Below are positions 35,978 to 46,336 of a DNA stretch of 64,000 nucleotides, one piece after another. The first letter of the stretch is position 1. Every line of letters starts with the position of its first letter. The position numbers were made by a program, and so were the translations under genes. The notes under the pieces are model-generated. The model was not told where the DNA came from. It saw only the letters and a list, made by a program, of their open reading frames with translations, and did not search any database. The DNA is from Borrelia puertoricensis (GTDB lineage: Bacteria > Spirochaetota > Spirochaetia > Borreliales > Borreliaceae), in contig NZ_CP075379.1 of assembly GCF_023035875.1 (NCBI RefSeq), positions 558,001 to 622,000 of the forward strand. Direction: 5' to 3'.

Positions 35978-37042
35978 ATGTATAAGTACAAGGTCTCTGT
36001 GATTATTTGTTTTTTTAATTCTGATAGTACCCTTGAAGTTATGATAAAGAGTGCTCTTAATCAAACATTAAGAGATAAAGAAATTATACTTGTGAATGAT
36101 GGTTCTTACGATAATAGCTTAAAGATAGCTCAAAAATATGCTGATCAGTATGATTGTGTGAAAATTATTAATCAAAAAAATCTAGGAATATCTTCCTCTA
36201 GGAATAATGGCCTTGCAAAGGCAGAAGGAGAATATATAATTTATTGGGATAGTGATGATTCTGTTGAGAATACTATGCTTGAAGTATTATATAATAGAGC
36301 AAAGGCCGATAATTCAGATGTTGTTTGTTCTCAATTTTACGTTTACTTTATTGCAAGAAATATTAAGAGAAGATCTGCACTTCCTTTTCCAAATTATCCA
36401 ATAACTGGAGAAGAGGCTTTTAAAAATTTATTATTAACTGTTTTTGCTAGTTTTTGTAAGAAAAATTTTGTTGTGGGTACATTATGGGATAAACTGATTC
36501 GAAGAGATTTAATTGTAAAAAATGATATCATAGTAAATGATGTAATATTAGAAGATATAGTGTTCATGCTACATGTTTTTTTAAAGGCAGATAAAGTTTC
36601 TTTCGTAAATAATTATTTTTATACCAACTTTCAATGGATGAGAAGTGCCAGTTCATCAATTAATGTAATTAGTAAGGTTTCTTTATCCCTTAAGGTTGTG
36701 GAAAGTTTTTTCAAGGAAGAGGGACTTTTTGAGAAGTATTTTGAATATTATAAAAGATTTTATTTACAGCTTTATTATTATATTTCTTTTAAGCAGATTT
36801 ATATTATAGGTTGGCACATTAAAGATCGACTTGTTTATAAGGCGCATAAATCAAAACTTATTTCTGTTCTTGATGAGGTTCAAAATTCTAAGGAGTTTCA
36901 AGTTTATTATGCAAGTCTTAAGGAGGCTAGGTTTAGTGAGATTCAAATTTTGCCAAAAATTATGTTGAAAGTTTGGTATCTTAGTTCGAGACTTTATGTT
37001 AATTTTTCTCTATTTATTTGTAAATATTTTTTGAAAAATTAG
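35978..37042 (+). CDS. Family 2 glycosyltransferase
   Basis: 354 residues from ATG at 35978, preceded by GGAGGG at ideal spacing; the TTG four codons earlier overlaps this site and is unlikely. GT-A fold: VSVIICFFNSDSTLEVMIKS, EIILVNDGSYDNSLKIAQKY, NQKNLGISSSRNNGLAKAEG, and the metal-binding DSDDS in YIIYWDSDDSVEN. The C-terminal part has hydrophobic helices and may sit at the membrane. Probably adds a sugar to a lipid or surface molecule; acceptor unknown. Confidence 0.88.
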   Translation: MYKYKVSVIICFFNSDSTLEVMIKSALNQTLRDKEIILVNDGSYDNSLKIAQKYADQYDCVKIINQKNLGISSSRNNGLAKAEGEYIIYWDSDDSVENTMLEVLYNRAKADNSDVVCSQFYVYFIARNIKRRSALPFPNYPITGEEAFKNLLLTVFASFCKKNFVVGTLWDKLIRRDLIVKNDIIVNDVILEDIVFMLHVFLKADKVSFVNNYFYTNFQWMRSASSSINVISKVSLSLKVVESFFKEEGLFEKYFEYYKRFYLQLYYYISFKQIYIIGWHIKDRLVYKAHKSKLISVLDEVQNSKEFQVYYASLKEARFSEIQILPKIMLKVWYLSSRLYVNFSLFICKYFLKN

Positions 37043-37102
37043 TGTTTTATTATTGTATTTATTATGGACTCTTTTTACAATTTAACTAAAGGAGAATTTT
37101 TA

Positions 37103-37921
37103 TTGAAAATAAAATTTATAGATGTCTCATTTTCTTATCATAAGATCAAAGTTTATTCAGACTTGAATTTAGCTTTTTCAAAGCCACAAACTTACTTGAT
37201 TCTTGGCAAGAACGGAATAGGAAAAACTACTTTACTTAAACTTGTTAGTGGGCTTTTAAATCCATTAAAGGGAGAAGTTTTATTTAATTCTTTAAAAGTT
37301 TTTCCAAGAAATCCTTTAAATTTAGCGAATTTGTTTTTTGTGCCTGAAGAATTTGATTTACCCAGTGTTTCTTTAAATGATTATTATAGATCTTTGTATA
37401 AGTTTTATCTAAATTTTAGTGAAAAAGATTTTAAAGAGTACTTGTTGAAATTTGAGATAGATATTAATCTAAAGTTTGGTTCTTCTTCTTATGGCCAAAG
37501 AAAAAAGAGTATTATTGCTTTTTCTTTGGCTACAAATGTTCCTATTTTGATATTTGATGAACCAACAAATGGTCTTGATATTGCTTCAAAGAATGTTTTT
37601 AGAGATATTATAAGTAATTTAAAAAACAAAATAGTTTTTATTACAGGGCATAATGTTAGAGATTTAGTAGATATTGTAGATCATTTAACTATTATTGGTA
37701 ATAATAATATTCTTTTTTCGAATTCAGTTTCTTATATTAATAATAACTATAAAGTTAGGATTGTAGATAAATTAGAAGGGGAAGAGCTTTATTATGAAAA
37801 AGTAAAAGGTGGATTTAAGGCGCTTTATTTTGGGAGTGGTTTTTGCGATGATAATGTTGACCTTGAGTTTTTCTTTTTATATATCACTAGCAATAAATTA
37901 AAGGATTTAGCTAATGTTTAG
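37103..37921 (+). CDS. ABC transporter ATP-binding protein
   Basis: 272 residues from TTG at 37103, with AAAGGAGA just upstream; ATG at 37064 is a longer option with a weaker site. Walker A is LGKNGIGKTTLLKLVSG; the signature is degenerate (SSYGQRKKS instead of LSGGQ); Walker B is ILIFDEPTNGLD; the switch His is in FITGHNVRD. The type resembles two-gene export systems. Overlaps the permease gene by eight bases, so the two form one transporter. Substrate unknown. Confidence 0.88.
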   Translation: MKIKFIDVSFSYHKIKVYSDLNLAFSKPQTYLILGKNGIGKTTLLKLVSGLLNPLKGEVLFNSLKVFPRNPLNLANLFFVPEEFDLPSVSLNDYYRSLYKFYLNFSEKDFKEYLLKFEIDINLKFGSSSYGQRKKSIIAFSLATNVPILIFDEPTNGLDIASKNVFRDIISNLKNKIVFITGHNVRDLVDIVDHLTIIGNNNILFSNSVSYINNNYKVRIVDKLEGEELYYEKVKGGFKALYFGSGFCDDNVDLEFFFLYITSNKLKDLANV

Positions 37922-38771
37922 TTTAAAGAGATTTTTTTTGTTATTTAATTTTGATTTTGTCTGTCATAAAAAATTATATTTGTATTTTGTTGTTTCAATT
38001 TTTTTAGTTTTTCCTTTAATTTATATTTTTTTAAAAATTAATGGATTTATCGATTTAATTAATTTTATGTTGATTAATGGTGAATCATTTTTTTTCGTTT
38101 TGGTTTTTGTTGTATGTATTGTGTCAATATACAATATGTTTGATCATTATAAGCCGATTCATGATTTGCTTAAAGATGTATTTTATTTATCTCTGCCTGT
38201 TTCTACTCTAGAGAGATATTTGTTTGTTTTGGTTAAATTTTTATTTATTTTACCTTTGTTTTTAATTATTTGTGGTTATACAAGTCTGACTTTAACTATG
38301 TTATTGGATAAGAATTTTTTTGTGGGAAATCAAACAAATTATCTTTCCTTATATTTTGTTTTTTCCTTTTTTAAAGAGACTTATGTTATTTATTTTGTCG
38401 GATTTTCTATATTTTTGTTATCTAGAATTATGTTTAAAAATTATCCTTTGTTTGGAGCTATTGTCATTGGAAGTTTGTCTTTCACATTATTGGTTGTCTT
38501 TTTTTATTTTGTTATATTTTTTGTTAATACCTATTTGTTTAAAGTTGGGAACGATTTTGGTGGTTGGGGTGAATATTATTTTATTAAATTTATTTGTATG
38601 CTTTTTGCAGGATTTATTTATTTTTGTGTATATTTCATTCTTAAAAATTTAGGAAACTTAAATACTAAAGTTAATTTGAGCATTTTATTGGGATTCATAT
38701 CTTTTTTTGCAGCGTTGTTCTTTTTTTTGTTGGCATTTTTAACTATTTTTGTGTACGTATTTCGTTTTTAA
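37914..38771 (+). CDS. ABC transporter permease, six-helix
   Basis: 285 residues with about six strongly hydrophobic segments (for example LYFVVSIFLVFPLIYIFL, FFFVLVFVVCIVSIYNMF, LLGFISFFAALFFFLLAFLT). The loop KPIHDLLKDVFYLSLPVSTL followed by ERYLFVLVKF is typical of ABC-2 type bacterial permeases. Starts eight bases inside the ATPase gene. Substrate cannot be read; lipid, peptide or drug export are all possible. Confidence 0.82.
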   Translation: MFSLKRFFLLFNFDFVCHKKLYLYFVVSIFLVFPLIYIFLKINGFIDLINFMLINGESFFFVLVFVVCIVSIYNMFDHYKPIHDLLKDVFYLSLPVSTLERYLFVLVKFLFILPLFLIICGYTSLTLTMLLDKNFFVGNQTNYLSLYFVFSFFKETYVIYFVGFSIFLLSRIMFKNYPLFGAIVIGSLSFTLLVVFFYFVIFFVNTYLFKVGNDFGGWGEYYFIKFICMLFAGFIYFCVYFILKNLGNLNTKVNLSILLGFISFFAALFFFLLAFLTIFVYVFRF

Positions 38772-39056
38772 AATTTAGTAGTTATTATTTATTTAAATTG
38801 AGTGAATGTTGATTTTCATAGCTACTATTTTTTTATTAAAATGATATTTTAAAAGTAATTTTTGTTTATACATAAATTGTATTATGTGGAAAATTTATTT
38901 TTGTAAGAATAAAGAGAATATTATTCTTAAATTTATAAATTTTTTTGTAATTATATATCAGCCTTACAATATTGTTGTGGTGTTAAAGATTTAGATTAAA
39001 ATGATTTTTTATCATTGGTATTGGTAGTTTGAACTTATTTTTTTTGGAGGATTTTG

Positions 39057-40667
39057 ATGATAGATAATTTAAAAATTTTGGTGGTAACAGGTGGTGTGAT
39101 TTCTGGAATAGGTAAAGGAGTTACATCTGCAAGTATCGCACGGTTATTTAAGGATGATTTGAAGATAACACCAATTAAATGCGATGGTTATCTAAATACT
39201 GATCCTGGTACTATAAATCCTGTTGAGCATGGAGAGGTTTTTGTTCTTGATGATGGTGGAGAGGTTGACATGGATTTTGGTCATTATGAGAGATTTTTAA
39301 ATCTGAATTCTAAGTCTAATTGGAATATTACTATGGGAAAAATATATAAGAATATTCTTGAAAATGAGAGGCATGGGAAATATTTAGGGAGAACTGTACA
39401 GCTTATTCCCCATGTTACAGATGAGATTAGGGAGACAATTTTTAAAATTGCCAAAGAAGAGAGCAGTGAACTTTTAGTAATTGAGATTGGTGGTACTGTA
39501 GGGGATATGGAAAATATTTTGTTTATTGAAACAATGAGACAGATAAGATATGAGATTGGGAGTGATAATATTGCTTTTGTACACTTAACTTATATTCCAA
39601 GTCCTGTTGGAATAAATGAGCAAAAATCTAAGCCTACTCAGCAAAGTGTAAAAACTTTAAATAAAGCTGGAATTTTTCCAGATTTAATTATAGCAAGAAG
39701 TTCTCAACTATTAACAAAACAGATGAGACAAAAAATAGCAATGTTTTGTAATGTTGATACTTCATCCATTATTGATAATACTGATGTTTCAACTATTTAT
39801 GAAATACCCATATCTTTTTATAAACAGGGATTACACGAAATTTTGGGTTCAAAGTTAAAAATAAATGTTAAGCCCAAGGTGGATGGGCTTGAGCGATTAG
39901 TAGGGATAATAAAGAGGAATCTTGTCTCTCCTCAAAGGATTGTAAATATTGCTATTTGTGGTAAATATACTGAGCTTGGTGATTCTTATGCATCAATATT
40001 TGAGTCTTTAATCCATGTGTCTGCTAATTTAGATATTTTAGTTAAAACAACTGTAATTGATAGTACTAATTTTGATGAAGGGATGTTAAAGGGTATAGAT
40101 GGTGTAGTAGTACCTGGTGGATTTGGAGGGAGAGGATATGCAGGTAAGATTCGTGCAATTAAATATGCTCGTGAGAATAATATTCCTTTTCTTGGTATTT
40201 GTCTTGGCATGCAACTTGCAGTAATTGAGTTTGCACGTAATGTTTGTGGAATATTTGATGCTGATACTGAAGAGATTTTGTCTGAAGATAATTCTATATG
40301 CAATTCTATAACCCCTGTTATTCACTTATTGCCTGAGCAAAAGGAACTTAAAGATAAGGGTGCTACAATGCGACTTGGAGGCTATCCTGTTTTATTAAAG
40401 AAAGATACACTTGTTTTTAAACTTTATGGAAGTGAGATGATCGTTGAAAGATTTAGGCATAGGTATGAAGTTAATAATGATTATCTTGATTCGTTTAATA
40501 ATCATGGATTTATTGTGTCTGGATTTTCTGACGATTTTCGGATAGTGAAAATAATGGAAATACCAAAGAATAAGTTTTTTGTGGCTTGTCAATTTCATCC
40601 TGAGCTTATTACAAGACTGGAAAACCCGTCTAAGCTTTTTGTAGGTTTAGTAAAAGCATGTCTTTGA
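39057..40667 (+). CDS. pyrG: CTP synthase
   Basis: 536 residues from ATG at 39057, after TGGAGGA (the preceding TTG is in frame but inside the normal spacer). Synthase domain: [39 protein letters not shown]. Glutaminase domain: [17 protein letters not shown], catalytic Cys in [12 protein letters not shown], His-Glu in QFHPE. Makes CTP from UTP, glutamine and ATP; together with the UMP kinase nearby it serves pyrimidine supply. Complete and of normal length. Confidence 0.96.
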   Translation: MIDNLKILVVTGGVISGIGKGVTSASIARLFKDDLKITPIKCDGYLNTDPGTINPVEHGEVFVLDDGGEVDMDFGHYERFLNLNSKSNWNITMGKIYKNILENERHGKYLGRTVQLIPHVTDEIRETIFKIAKEESSELLVIEIGGTVGDMENILFIETMRQIRYEIGSDNIAFVHLTYIPSPVGINEQKSKPTQQSVKTLNKAGIFPDLIIARSSQLLTKQMRQKIAMFCNVDTSSIIDNTDVSTIYEIPISFYKQGLHEILGSKLKINVKPKVDGLERLVGIIKRNLVSPQRIVNIAICGKYTELGDSYASIFESLIHVSANLDILVKTTVIDSTNFDEGMLKGIDGVVVPGGFGGRGYAGKIRAIKYARENNIPFLGICLGMQLAVIEFARNVCGIFDADTEEILSEDNSICNSITPVIHLLPEQKELKDKGATMRLGGYPVLLKKDTLVFKLYGSEMIVERFRHRYEVNNDYLDSFNNHGFIVSGFSDDFRIVKIMEIPKNKFFVACQFHPELITRLENPSKLFVGLVKACL

Positions 40668-40767
40668 TTTCAAGTCATTTTATTTTGATTGGATTATTTA
40701 ATGTATTTCATATATTTAGTATAGTTGGTATGTGAATTCTTTTAAGATATTTTGTTAGGGGGATAAG

Positions 40768-41355
40768 ATGAAGGAAAGTGATATTAAAAAGGCGATTTCG
40801 ATGAAAAGGTTAGTTAAATATTTCTTTGATGAGCTTAAATATAGAATGAAAATACCTTGTCTTAGACCAAGTAATAGAAATATGAGTAAAAAGTATATAC
40901 TTCTTAATCTTTTAAGAAAGATAGCTAATCTGCCATTTAATAAACAATATGAAATTGAAGAACAATTTCCCCTTGATATTTCAGGGAAAGGCATACTTAC
41001 AGATGCAGTGCTTATTAAGAGATTAGATTATGAGAGGTGTGTTATTACTGGTATTATTGAGGCAAGAGCAGAGCATGTTGATCTTGAGTATGAACTTAAG
41101 CGGTTTGTGATTCGAAGTGGTAAGATTAATGTTATTTTTTGGCAACCCAAAAGAACTATTTTAAAGCAAGATGAAGACTTAATTATATTAGATGCAGATG
41201 ATATTTTTAAACTTGATAATGATTTTTATTTGCCAGTGATTAAAGAGAAGTTGGAAAATTTTATTAATATTTTTATGAAATTTTTCTCTTATGAAGATGT
41301 TTTATTTGAGTATAGTAAATTACACGGTAGATATTCTTTAGTTAAAAGTAAGTAA
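40768..41355 (+). CDS. Hypothetical protein
   Basis: 195 residues, basic, no signal peptide or membrane segment. N-terminal part helical (MKRLVKYFFDELKYRMKI), then a beta-rich part (CVITGIIEARAEHVDLEYEL, INVIFWQPKRTILKQDEDLI) and a helical end. A GGGG-containing leader (TTAGGGGGATAAG) precedes the ATG closely. I do not recognise the family. Between pyrG and the soluble receptor. Confidence 0.7.
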   Translation: MKESDIKKAISMKRLVKYFFDELKYRMKIPCLRPSNRNMSKKYILLNLLRKIANLPFNKQYEIEEQFPLDISGKGILTDAVLIKRLDYERCVITGIIEARAEHVDLEYELKRFVIRSGKINVIFWQPKRTILKQDEDLIILDADDIFKLDNDFYLPVIKEKLENFINIFMKFFSYEDVLFEYSKLHGRYSLVKSK

Positions 41356-41519
41356 AATTTGTTATTTTTTAATATATGCAATTTAATTTGAGATATGGAA
41401 AATCTAATTTAGATATATATTAAATTTAATTTTAAAAGTTCGTGTTAAAATATTTTTTGTAAGTGTTTCTTATTAATTTATTATCTTTTAAAAGATCATT
41501 AAATTAAGTTGTTTTTATG

Positions 41520-41549
41520 TTGTTAGAAAATTATTTTTTGTGGTAAAAT
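41520..41549 (+). promoter_or_regulatory. Extended -10 promoter of mcp, no leader
   Basis: TTGTTA (41520-41525), 18 bases, then TGG-TAAAAT (extended -10, hexamer 41544-41549). Standard spacing puts transcription start at 41556, the A of the ATG. No Shine-Dalgarno precedes the gene, which supports a leaderless message. Confidence 0.6.
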
Positions 41550-41555
41550 CTTTTC

Positions 41556-42737
41556 ATGTATAAATTTTCGTTTTTTGATAAGAAAAAATCTGATATATCT
41601 AATTCATTTAAGGACGAATCTTTTAAAAATATAGAAGATGATAATCAATCTTTAAATTTGTGTGAATATAAGGTGTCTGTTAAAGAGATGATACAAGGTT
41701 TTTATCATGCTAGGTCTTCTATTAGTAATGTATTAGTTCGTATTGAATTTTTATATAAAAACTTATTCTTTAACTTTGAGAATATTGATAAGCTCTTTGA
41801 GTCGTTTATTGAGAAGACAAATAATGCCCGTAGTCAAGTGAGTGTTATTTTTGAAGATATTGAGAAGAATAATGAAGAAAAATTGAAAAAGGTTAGTGCT
41901 GTTATTGTAGGTGTGCAAGGAAGTTTGGAGACTATCAATAGTTTTTTAGGTGCAACTAATATGATTTCTCTTAATGCTAAGCTTGAAGCAGCAAGAGCAA
42001 AAGAGTATGGGAAAGGGTTTTCTGTTGTTGCTGATGAGATTAAACGGCTCTCAGATCAGGCAAAGAATGTTATGAGTATGATTTCTGTTAAAGAAATTGA
42101 ACAAGTATCTAAGGATTTAATTTTTAAAAATATTAAGGAATTACAATTAGATATTGATAATTTTTTCTTAAATTTGATTGAAGAGCTTATCTCTCTTGGA
42201 GATTTATTTAAACATTTTGTTAGTCAGCAGAATGAATTTTCAACGTTAGTTAGTGAGCTTGAGAATGTTGAGGCTAGTATTTCTTATTTAGCAAGGAATT
42301 GTGATTCTTTGTCTAGTTCTGAAATTTTTATGTATTCTAATGATGAATTTTTAAAAGAATTGGAATTTAGCATTTCAGAACAGATGTCTTGGATGAGTAT
42401 TGTAAGAACAATTGTTGAAAATCAAAAGAGCATGCCCATTCAAACTGATCCTATGAAACATGGATTTGGATTATTTTATAAGGGACTTATTCCAAGAGCT
42501 TTCAAAGTTAGAGCAGTTTGGAAAGATATTTATTCTTGTTATTTAAATATACATAAACTTGTTGTTGAGATAGTAAAAGTATTTGCACAAGATAGTGCTA
42601 ATGATATCGATTTGAAGCGCGCAAAGGATTTGTTGGTACAAGCTGAAGGTTTATCAGATGAAATTGTTAGTAAACTTGAATCTGTTAAAAAAATAGTGGT
42701 TGAATCTGAAGATCAGGGTATTAGTATTTTTGCATAA
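41556..42737 (+). CDS. mcp1: Soluble methyl-accepting chemotaxis protein with degenerate CZB domain
   Basis: 393 residues, no membrane segment or HAMP. The signalling hairpin is clear at about 132-170 (NMISLNAKLEAARAKEYGKG then FSVVADEIKRLSDQ), but the flanking coils are short. The C-terminal part (about 280-345) looks like a chemoreceptor zinc-binding (CZB) domain: HGFGLFYKGLIP from H302 and W322 to H333. In the usual form CGFG...W..I..IH..LH, Cys is now His302, the first His of the pair is Tyr329, and H333 remains; the upstream His aligns with Gln. So zinc or hypochlorite sensing may be altered. Leaderless start. Confidence 0.82.
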   Translation: MYKFSFFDKKKSDISNSFKDESFKNIEDDNQSLNLCEYKVSVKEMIQGFYHARSSISNVLVRIEFLYKNLFFNFENIDKLFESFIEKTNNARSQVSVIFEDIEKNNEEKLKKVSAVIVGVQGSLETINSFLGATNMISLNAKLEAARAKEYGKGFSVVADEIKRLSDQAKNVMSMISVKEIEQVSKDLIFKNIKELQLDIDNFFLNLIEELISLGDLFKHFVSQQNEFSTLVSELENVEASISYLARNCDSLSSSEIFMYSNDEFLKELEFSISEQMSWMSIVRTIVENQKSMPIQTDPMKHGFGLFYKGLIPRAFKVRAVWKDIYSCYLNIHKLVVEIVKVFAQDSANDIDLKRAKDLLVQAEGLSDEIVSKLESVKKIVVESEDQGISIFA

Positions 42738-42842
42738 TTTTATAATTCATTATTCTTTTTAATCTTATTTTTTAAGTGGTTTAAGTTTAATATTTAAAGG
42801 TTTATTATATTTAATGTTTTGGTTTAGGTTAAGATATATCTA

Positions 42843-42871
42843 TTAAAAGTCAAGTTTTATTGTGATAAAAT
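42843..42871 (+). promoter_or_regulatory. Extended -10 promoter of dnaE, near-leaderless
   Basis: TTAAAA (42843-42848), 17 bases, then TGA-TAAAAT (hexamer 42866-42871). Predicted start near 42878, four bases before the dnaE ATG. No Shine-Dalgarno. Confidence 0.6.
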
Positions 42872-42881
42872 AAGTGTAAGT

Positions 42882-45800
42882 ATGGGTTTACAAGTTAAGT
42901 TTGTTCATTTACATGTACATTCAGATTATTCTCTTTTAGATGGAGCGGCCAAGATTACAGATATTGTGACAAAGGCTAAAAAATGTAATATGTCCCATAT
43001 TGCATTAACAGATCATGGCAATCTTTTTGGTGCTATGAAGTTTTATAGAGAAGCAAAAGGGGCAGGAATAAAACCCATCATTGGTATGGAAGCTTACATG
43101 TCAAGTACCTCAAAGCATATAAAAAAGAATGATGAATTTGGAAGACCTTATTATCATTTAATTTTTCTTGCAAAGAATGAATTAGGCTATAAAAATTTAT
43201 TGAAATTGACAAGTATTTCTTATCTTGATGGATTTTATTATCGTCCAAGGATTGATAAGGAAGATATTGAAAAATATTCAGAAGGACTTATTTGTACGTC
43301 TGCATGTATTGGTGGGATCATTCCTCAATTAATTCTTGCAAATAAATTTGATGATGCAAAGAATGAAATTCTTTGGTTTAAGAGTGTCTTTGGTGATGAT
43401 TTTTATCTTGAACTTCAGCGTCATGGGATTAAACAACAGGATATAGTTAATGAAAAATTAATTGCTTATTCTATAGAGCTTAATGTTTCACTAACTGTGT
43501 CTAATGATTCTCACTATGTGAATAAAGAAGATGCAACAGCTCAAGATATTATTGTCTGCATTGGAACGGGTGCTAAGAGAAGTGATCCTAATAGACTTAA
43601 AATGGAGACTAATGAGTTTTATCTTAAAACTCAAGAGGAGATGTGTAAACTCTTTAGGGATTTGCCAGGGGCTTTAGCAAATACTTTAAAAATTGCTGAA
43701 AAATGTGATGAATTTGAGATTAAATTTCCAGGCCCTATTTTTCCTGAATATCAAGTACCTAGTGAGTTTGATACTCTTAGTCAATATTTAGAGCATTTAA
43801 CACTTGAAGGTTTGAAGTTTAGATATGCAAATGTAACTGATAGCATTAAAGAGCGTGCTTTTTATGAGCTCTCAACAATTATCAAGATGGGATTTGAGGC
43901 GTATTTTTTAATTGTTTGGGATTTTATAAAATTTGCACATGATAATGATATTCCTGTTGGTCCTGGGCGTGGCTCTGGAGCTGGTTCTATTGTTGCATAT
44001 GCTCTTAGAATTACTGATATTGATCCTTTGAAATATAATCTACTTTTTGAGAGATTTTTAAATCCTGAACGTGTATCTATGCCTGATTTTGATATTGATT
44101 TTTGCTTTGAAGGTAGAGATGAAGTTATAAAGTATGTTACAAGAAAATATGGTGAGGATAAGGTTGCACAGATAATTACTTTTGGAACTTTAAAACCTAA
44201 GGCTGTATTTAAAGATGTGGGCAGAGTGCTAGATATTCCTTTTGCAGAGTCTAATGAATTAACTAAGCTTATTCCCGATGGTCCAAAAGTTTCCTTAAGA
44301 GAAGTTTTCAAAGATAAAGCTTTAAAGGCATATTTAAATAAGGGAGCTGTTTATAATGAGTTGATGGAAGCGGCGCTTGTTCTTGAAGGCATGAATCGAT
44401 ATGTCTCAACTCATGCGGCAGGTATTGTGATTTCTAGAACTCCTTTAACAGATTATGTTCCACTTTATAAGGATTATAAGCAAAACACAGTTTCTACACA
44501 ATATACCATGGACTTGTTAGAGGATTGTGGTCTTGTAAAGATGGATTTTCTTGGACTTAAGACATTGACTTTAATAAAGAATGCAGAAAATCTTATTAGG
44601 ATTACTAATCCTAATTTTAGCATTGCTAATATTTCTGATAGTGATGTTAAGACTTTCAAAATGCTTTCTGAGGGACGTAGTGCATCTGTTTTTCAATTTG
44701 AATCTGAAGGTATGCAGCAAGTTTTAAAAGAAGCAAAACCTGACAGTATTGAAGATTTGATTGCTTTAAATGCACTTTATCGACCAGGTCCTATGCAGTT
44801 TATACCTCAATTTATTTCGGCTAAGACAGGAACTAAGCGGATTAGATATCCTCATCCGGATTTAAAAGAAGTTTTAAAGCCAACTTATGGAGTTATTGTT
44901 TATCAAGAACAGGTAATGGAAGTTGCAAGGATTATTGGTGGATTTTCTCTTGGGAAAGCAGATATTTTAAGACGTGCAATGGGAAAGAAGAAAGAAGATG
45001 AGATGAATAAAATGAAGGTTGACTTTATAAAAGGTGCTCTTAGTAAGGGTTATGATGAAGTTCTTGCAAATGATATATTTGAGCTTTTAAAACCCTTTGC
45101 TGGTTATGGCTTTAATAAATCTCATGCAGCTGCGTATTCTTTAATAGCTTATCAAACAGCATATCTTAAGGCCAATTATCCTGAGAATTTTATGGCTGCC
45201 AACTTGACAAATGAGATTAATAATACTGAAAAGCTGTCTTATTATATTGAAGAAGCGAAATCGATGGGGATCAATGTTTTAAAACCCGATATAAATCAGT
45301 CTTTTAAAGAATTTAGTGTAGTGGGATTGAATATTTCTTATGGTCTTAATGGGATTAAGAATATCGGGGGGATGATAGTTGATCTTATAATTACTGAAAG
45401 GCAAAAAAATGGGGAATATAAATCTTTTGAAGACTTTGTTAGAAGAGTGGATGATAAGGTTATAAATAAAAAATTTCTTGAGGCCGCAATAAAGTCTGGA
45501 CTTTTTGACAGTCTTGGTCAAAATAGAAAAACACTTTTTGAAAATCTTGATAAATTAATAAATTTTGTAATAAAAGATAGGAATGATAAAAAACTTGGCC
45601 AGAATAGTTTATTTGGCTCTCAAGACGCTATTCAGCAGAGTTTTAATTATCATATATTTGAGGAATATTCTTATCCTGAACTTTTAAGATTTGAGAGAGA
45701 GCTTTTAGGTTTTTATGTATCTGGGCATCCTCTTGACCATTATAAACCTGAACTAGAACACTTTACAAACTTTAATGTTTTAGAGGATCTTGCTGTTAAA

Positions 45801-46325
45801 AAAGATACTACTGTTAAATTTGCTGGCAGTCTGAATGCGGTAAGGGTTATTCGTACTAAGAGAAATAATGCTAGGATGGCCTTTGGAGTTATTGAAGATT
45901 TTAAAGGTGAGATGGACATTATAGTTTTTGCTGAAAATTATGAAAAATATAATCATTTATTAATTGAAGGTGATGTGATTGGTGTTATAGGTAAGCTTAG
46001 ATTTGAAAGAGATAAATTTTCAATAATTGTTGACAAAGTTTTAAGTATTGAAGAAATTTCTGTAAATAATGTGAATAAGATTAATAATCTTCATATTAAA
46101 TTTTCTGATGAAAGACTGGGTGATTCTCATCTTCTTTATTCTCTAAAGGATGAAATCTTTAATCTTGAGGATAATACTGGGTTTTCACATGTTTATCTTT
46201 ATTTAAAAAATGATGATAAAAGCTTGAAACTTAAAATGGATTTGACCTTAAATTTTAAGCCTGATGAGTTTAAACTTAATGAGTTAAGATGTCATAAAAT
46301 AGTGGAGGATGTTTGGTTTGATTAG
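42882..46325 (+). CDS. dnaE: DNA polymerase III alpha subunit
   Basis: 1147 residues. N-terminal PHP domain (HLHVHSDYSLLDGAAKI, ALTDHGNLFGAMKFY); polymerase core with GPGRGSGAGSIVAYAL, the catalytic Asps in MPDFDIDFCFEGRDEVI, and STHAAGIVIS; finger and tandem HhH region; beta-clamp-binding and OB domains toward the end (VKFAGSLNAVRVIRTKRN). Main replicative polymerase. Complete and of normal length; the DnaE1 type without an exonuclease domain. Starts almost at the predicted transcription start. Followed by a YggT gene 11 bases on. Confidence 0.97.
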   Translation: MGLQVKFVHLHVHSDYSLLDGAAKITDIVTKAKKCNMSHIALTDHGNLFGAMKFYREAKGAGIKPIIGMEAYMSSTSKHIKKNDEFGRPYYHLIFLAKNELGYKNLLKLTSISYLDGFYYRPRIDKEDIEKYSEGLICTSACIGGIIPQLILANKFDDAKNEILWFKSVFGDDFYLELQRHGIKQQDIVNEKLIAYSIELNVSLTVSNDSHYVNKEDATAQDIIVCIGTGAKRSDPNRLKMETNEFYLKTQEEMCKLFRDLPGALANTLKIAEKCDEFEIKFPGPIFPEYQVPSEFDTLSQYLEHLTLEGLKFRYANVTDSIKERAFYELSTIIKMGFEAYFLIVWDFIKFAHDNDIPVGPGRGSGAGSIVAYALRITDIDPLKYNLLFERFLNPERVSMPDFDIDFCFEGRDEVIKYVTRKYGEDKVAQIITFGTLKPKAVFKDVGRVLDIPFAESNELTKLIPDGPKVSLREVFKDKALKAYLNKGAVYNELMEAALVLEGMNRYVSTHAAGIVISRTPLTDYVPLYKDYKQNTVSTQYTMDLLEDCGLVKMDFLGLKTLTLIKNAENLIRITNPNFSIANISDSDVKTFKMLSEGRSASVFQFESEGMQQVLKEAKPDSIEDLIALNALYRPGPMQFIPQFISAKTGTKRIRYPHPDLKEVLKPTYGVIVYQEQVMEVARIIGGFSLGKADILRRAMGKKKEDEMNKMKVDFIKGALSKGYDEVLANDIFELLKPFAGYGFNKSHAAAYSLIAYQTAYLKANYPENFMAANLTNEINNTEKLSYYIEEAKSMGINVLKPDINQSFKEFSVVGLNISYGLNGIKNIGGMIVDLIITERQKNGEYKSFEDFVRRVDDKVINKKFLEAAIKSGLFDSLGQNRKTLFENLDKLINFVIKDRNDKKLGQNSLFGSQDAIQQSFNYHIFEEYSYPELLRFERELLGFYVSGHPLDHYKPELEHFTNFNVLEDLAVKKDTTVKFAGSLNAVRVIRTKRNNARMAFGVIEDFKGEMDIIVFAENYEKYNHLLIEGDVIGVIGKLRFERDKFSIIVDKVLSIEEISVNNVNKINNLHIKFSDERLGDSHLLYSLKDEIFNLEDNTGFSHVYLYLKNDDKSLKLKMDLTLNFKPDEFKLNELRCHKIVEDVWFD

Positions 46326-46336
46326 GAGGATTAGTT

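Noticed and set aside
38904-38929. Hairpin TAAGAAT/ATTCTTA before pyrG
   Set aside because: Only seven AT pairs with a 12-base loop and no T-run; weak and expected by chance in such AT-rich DNA.
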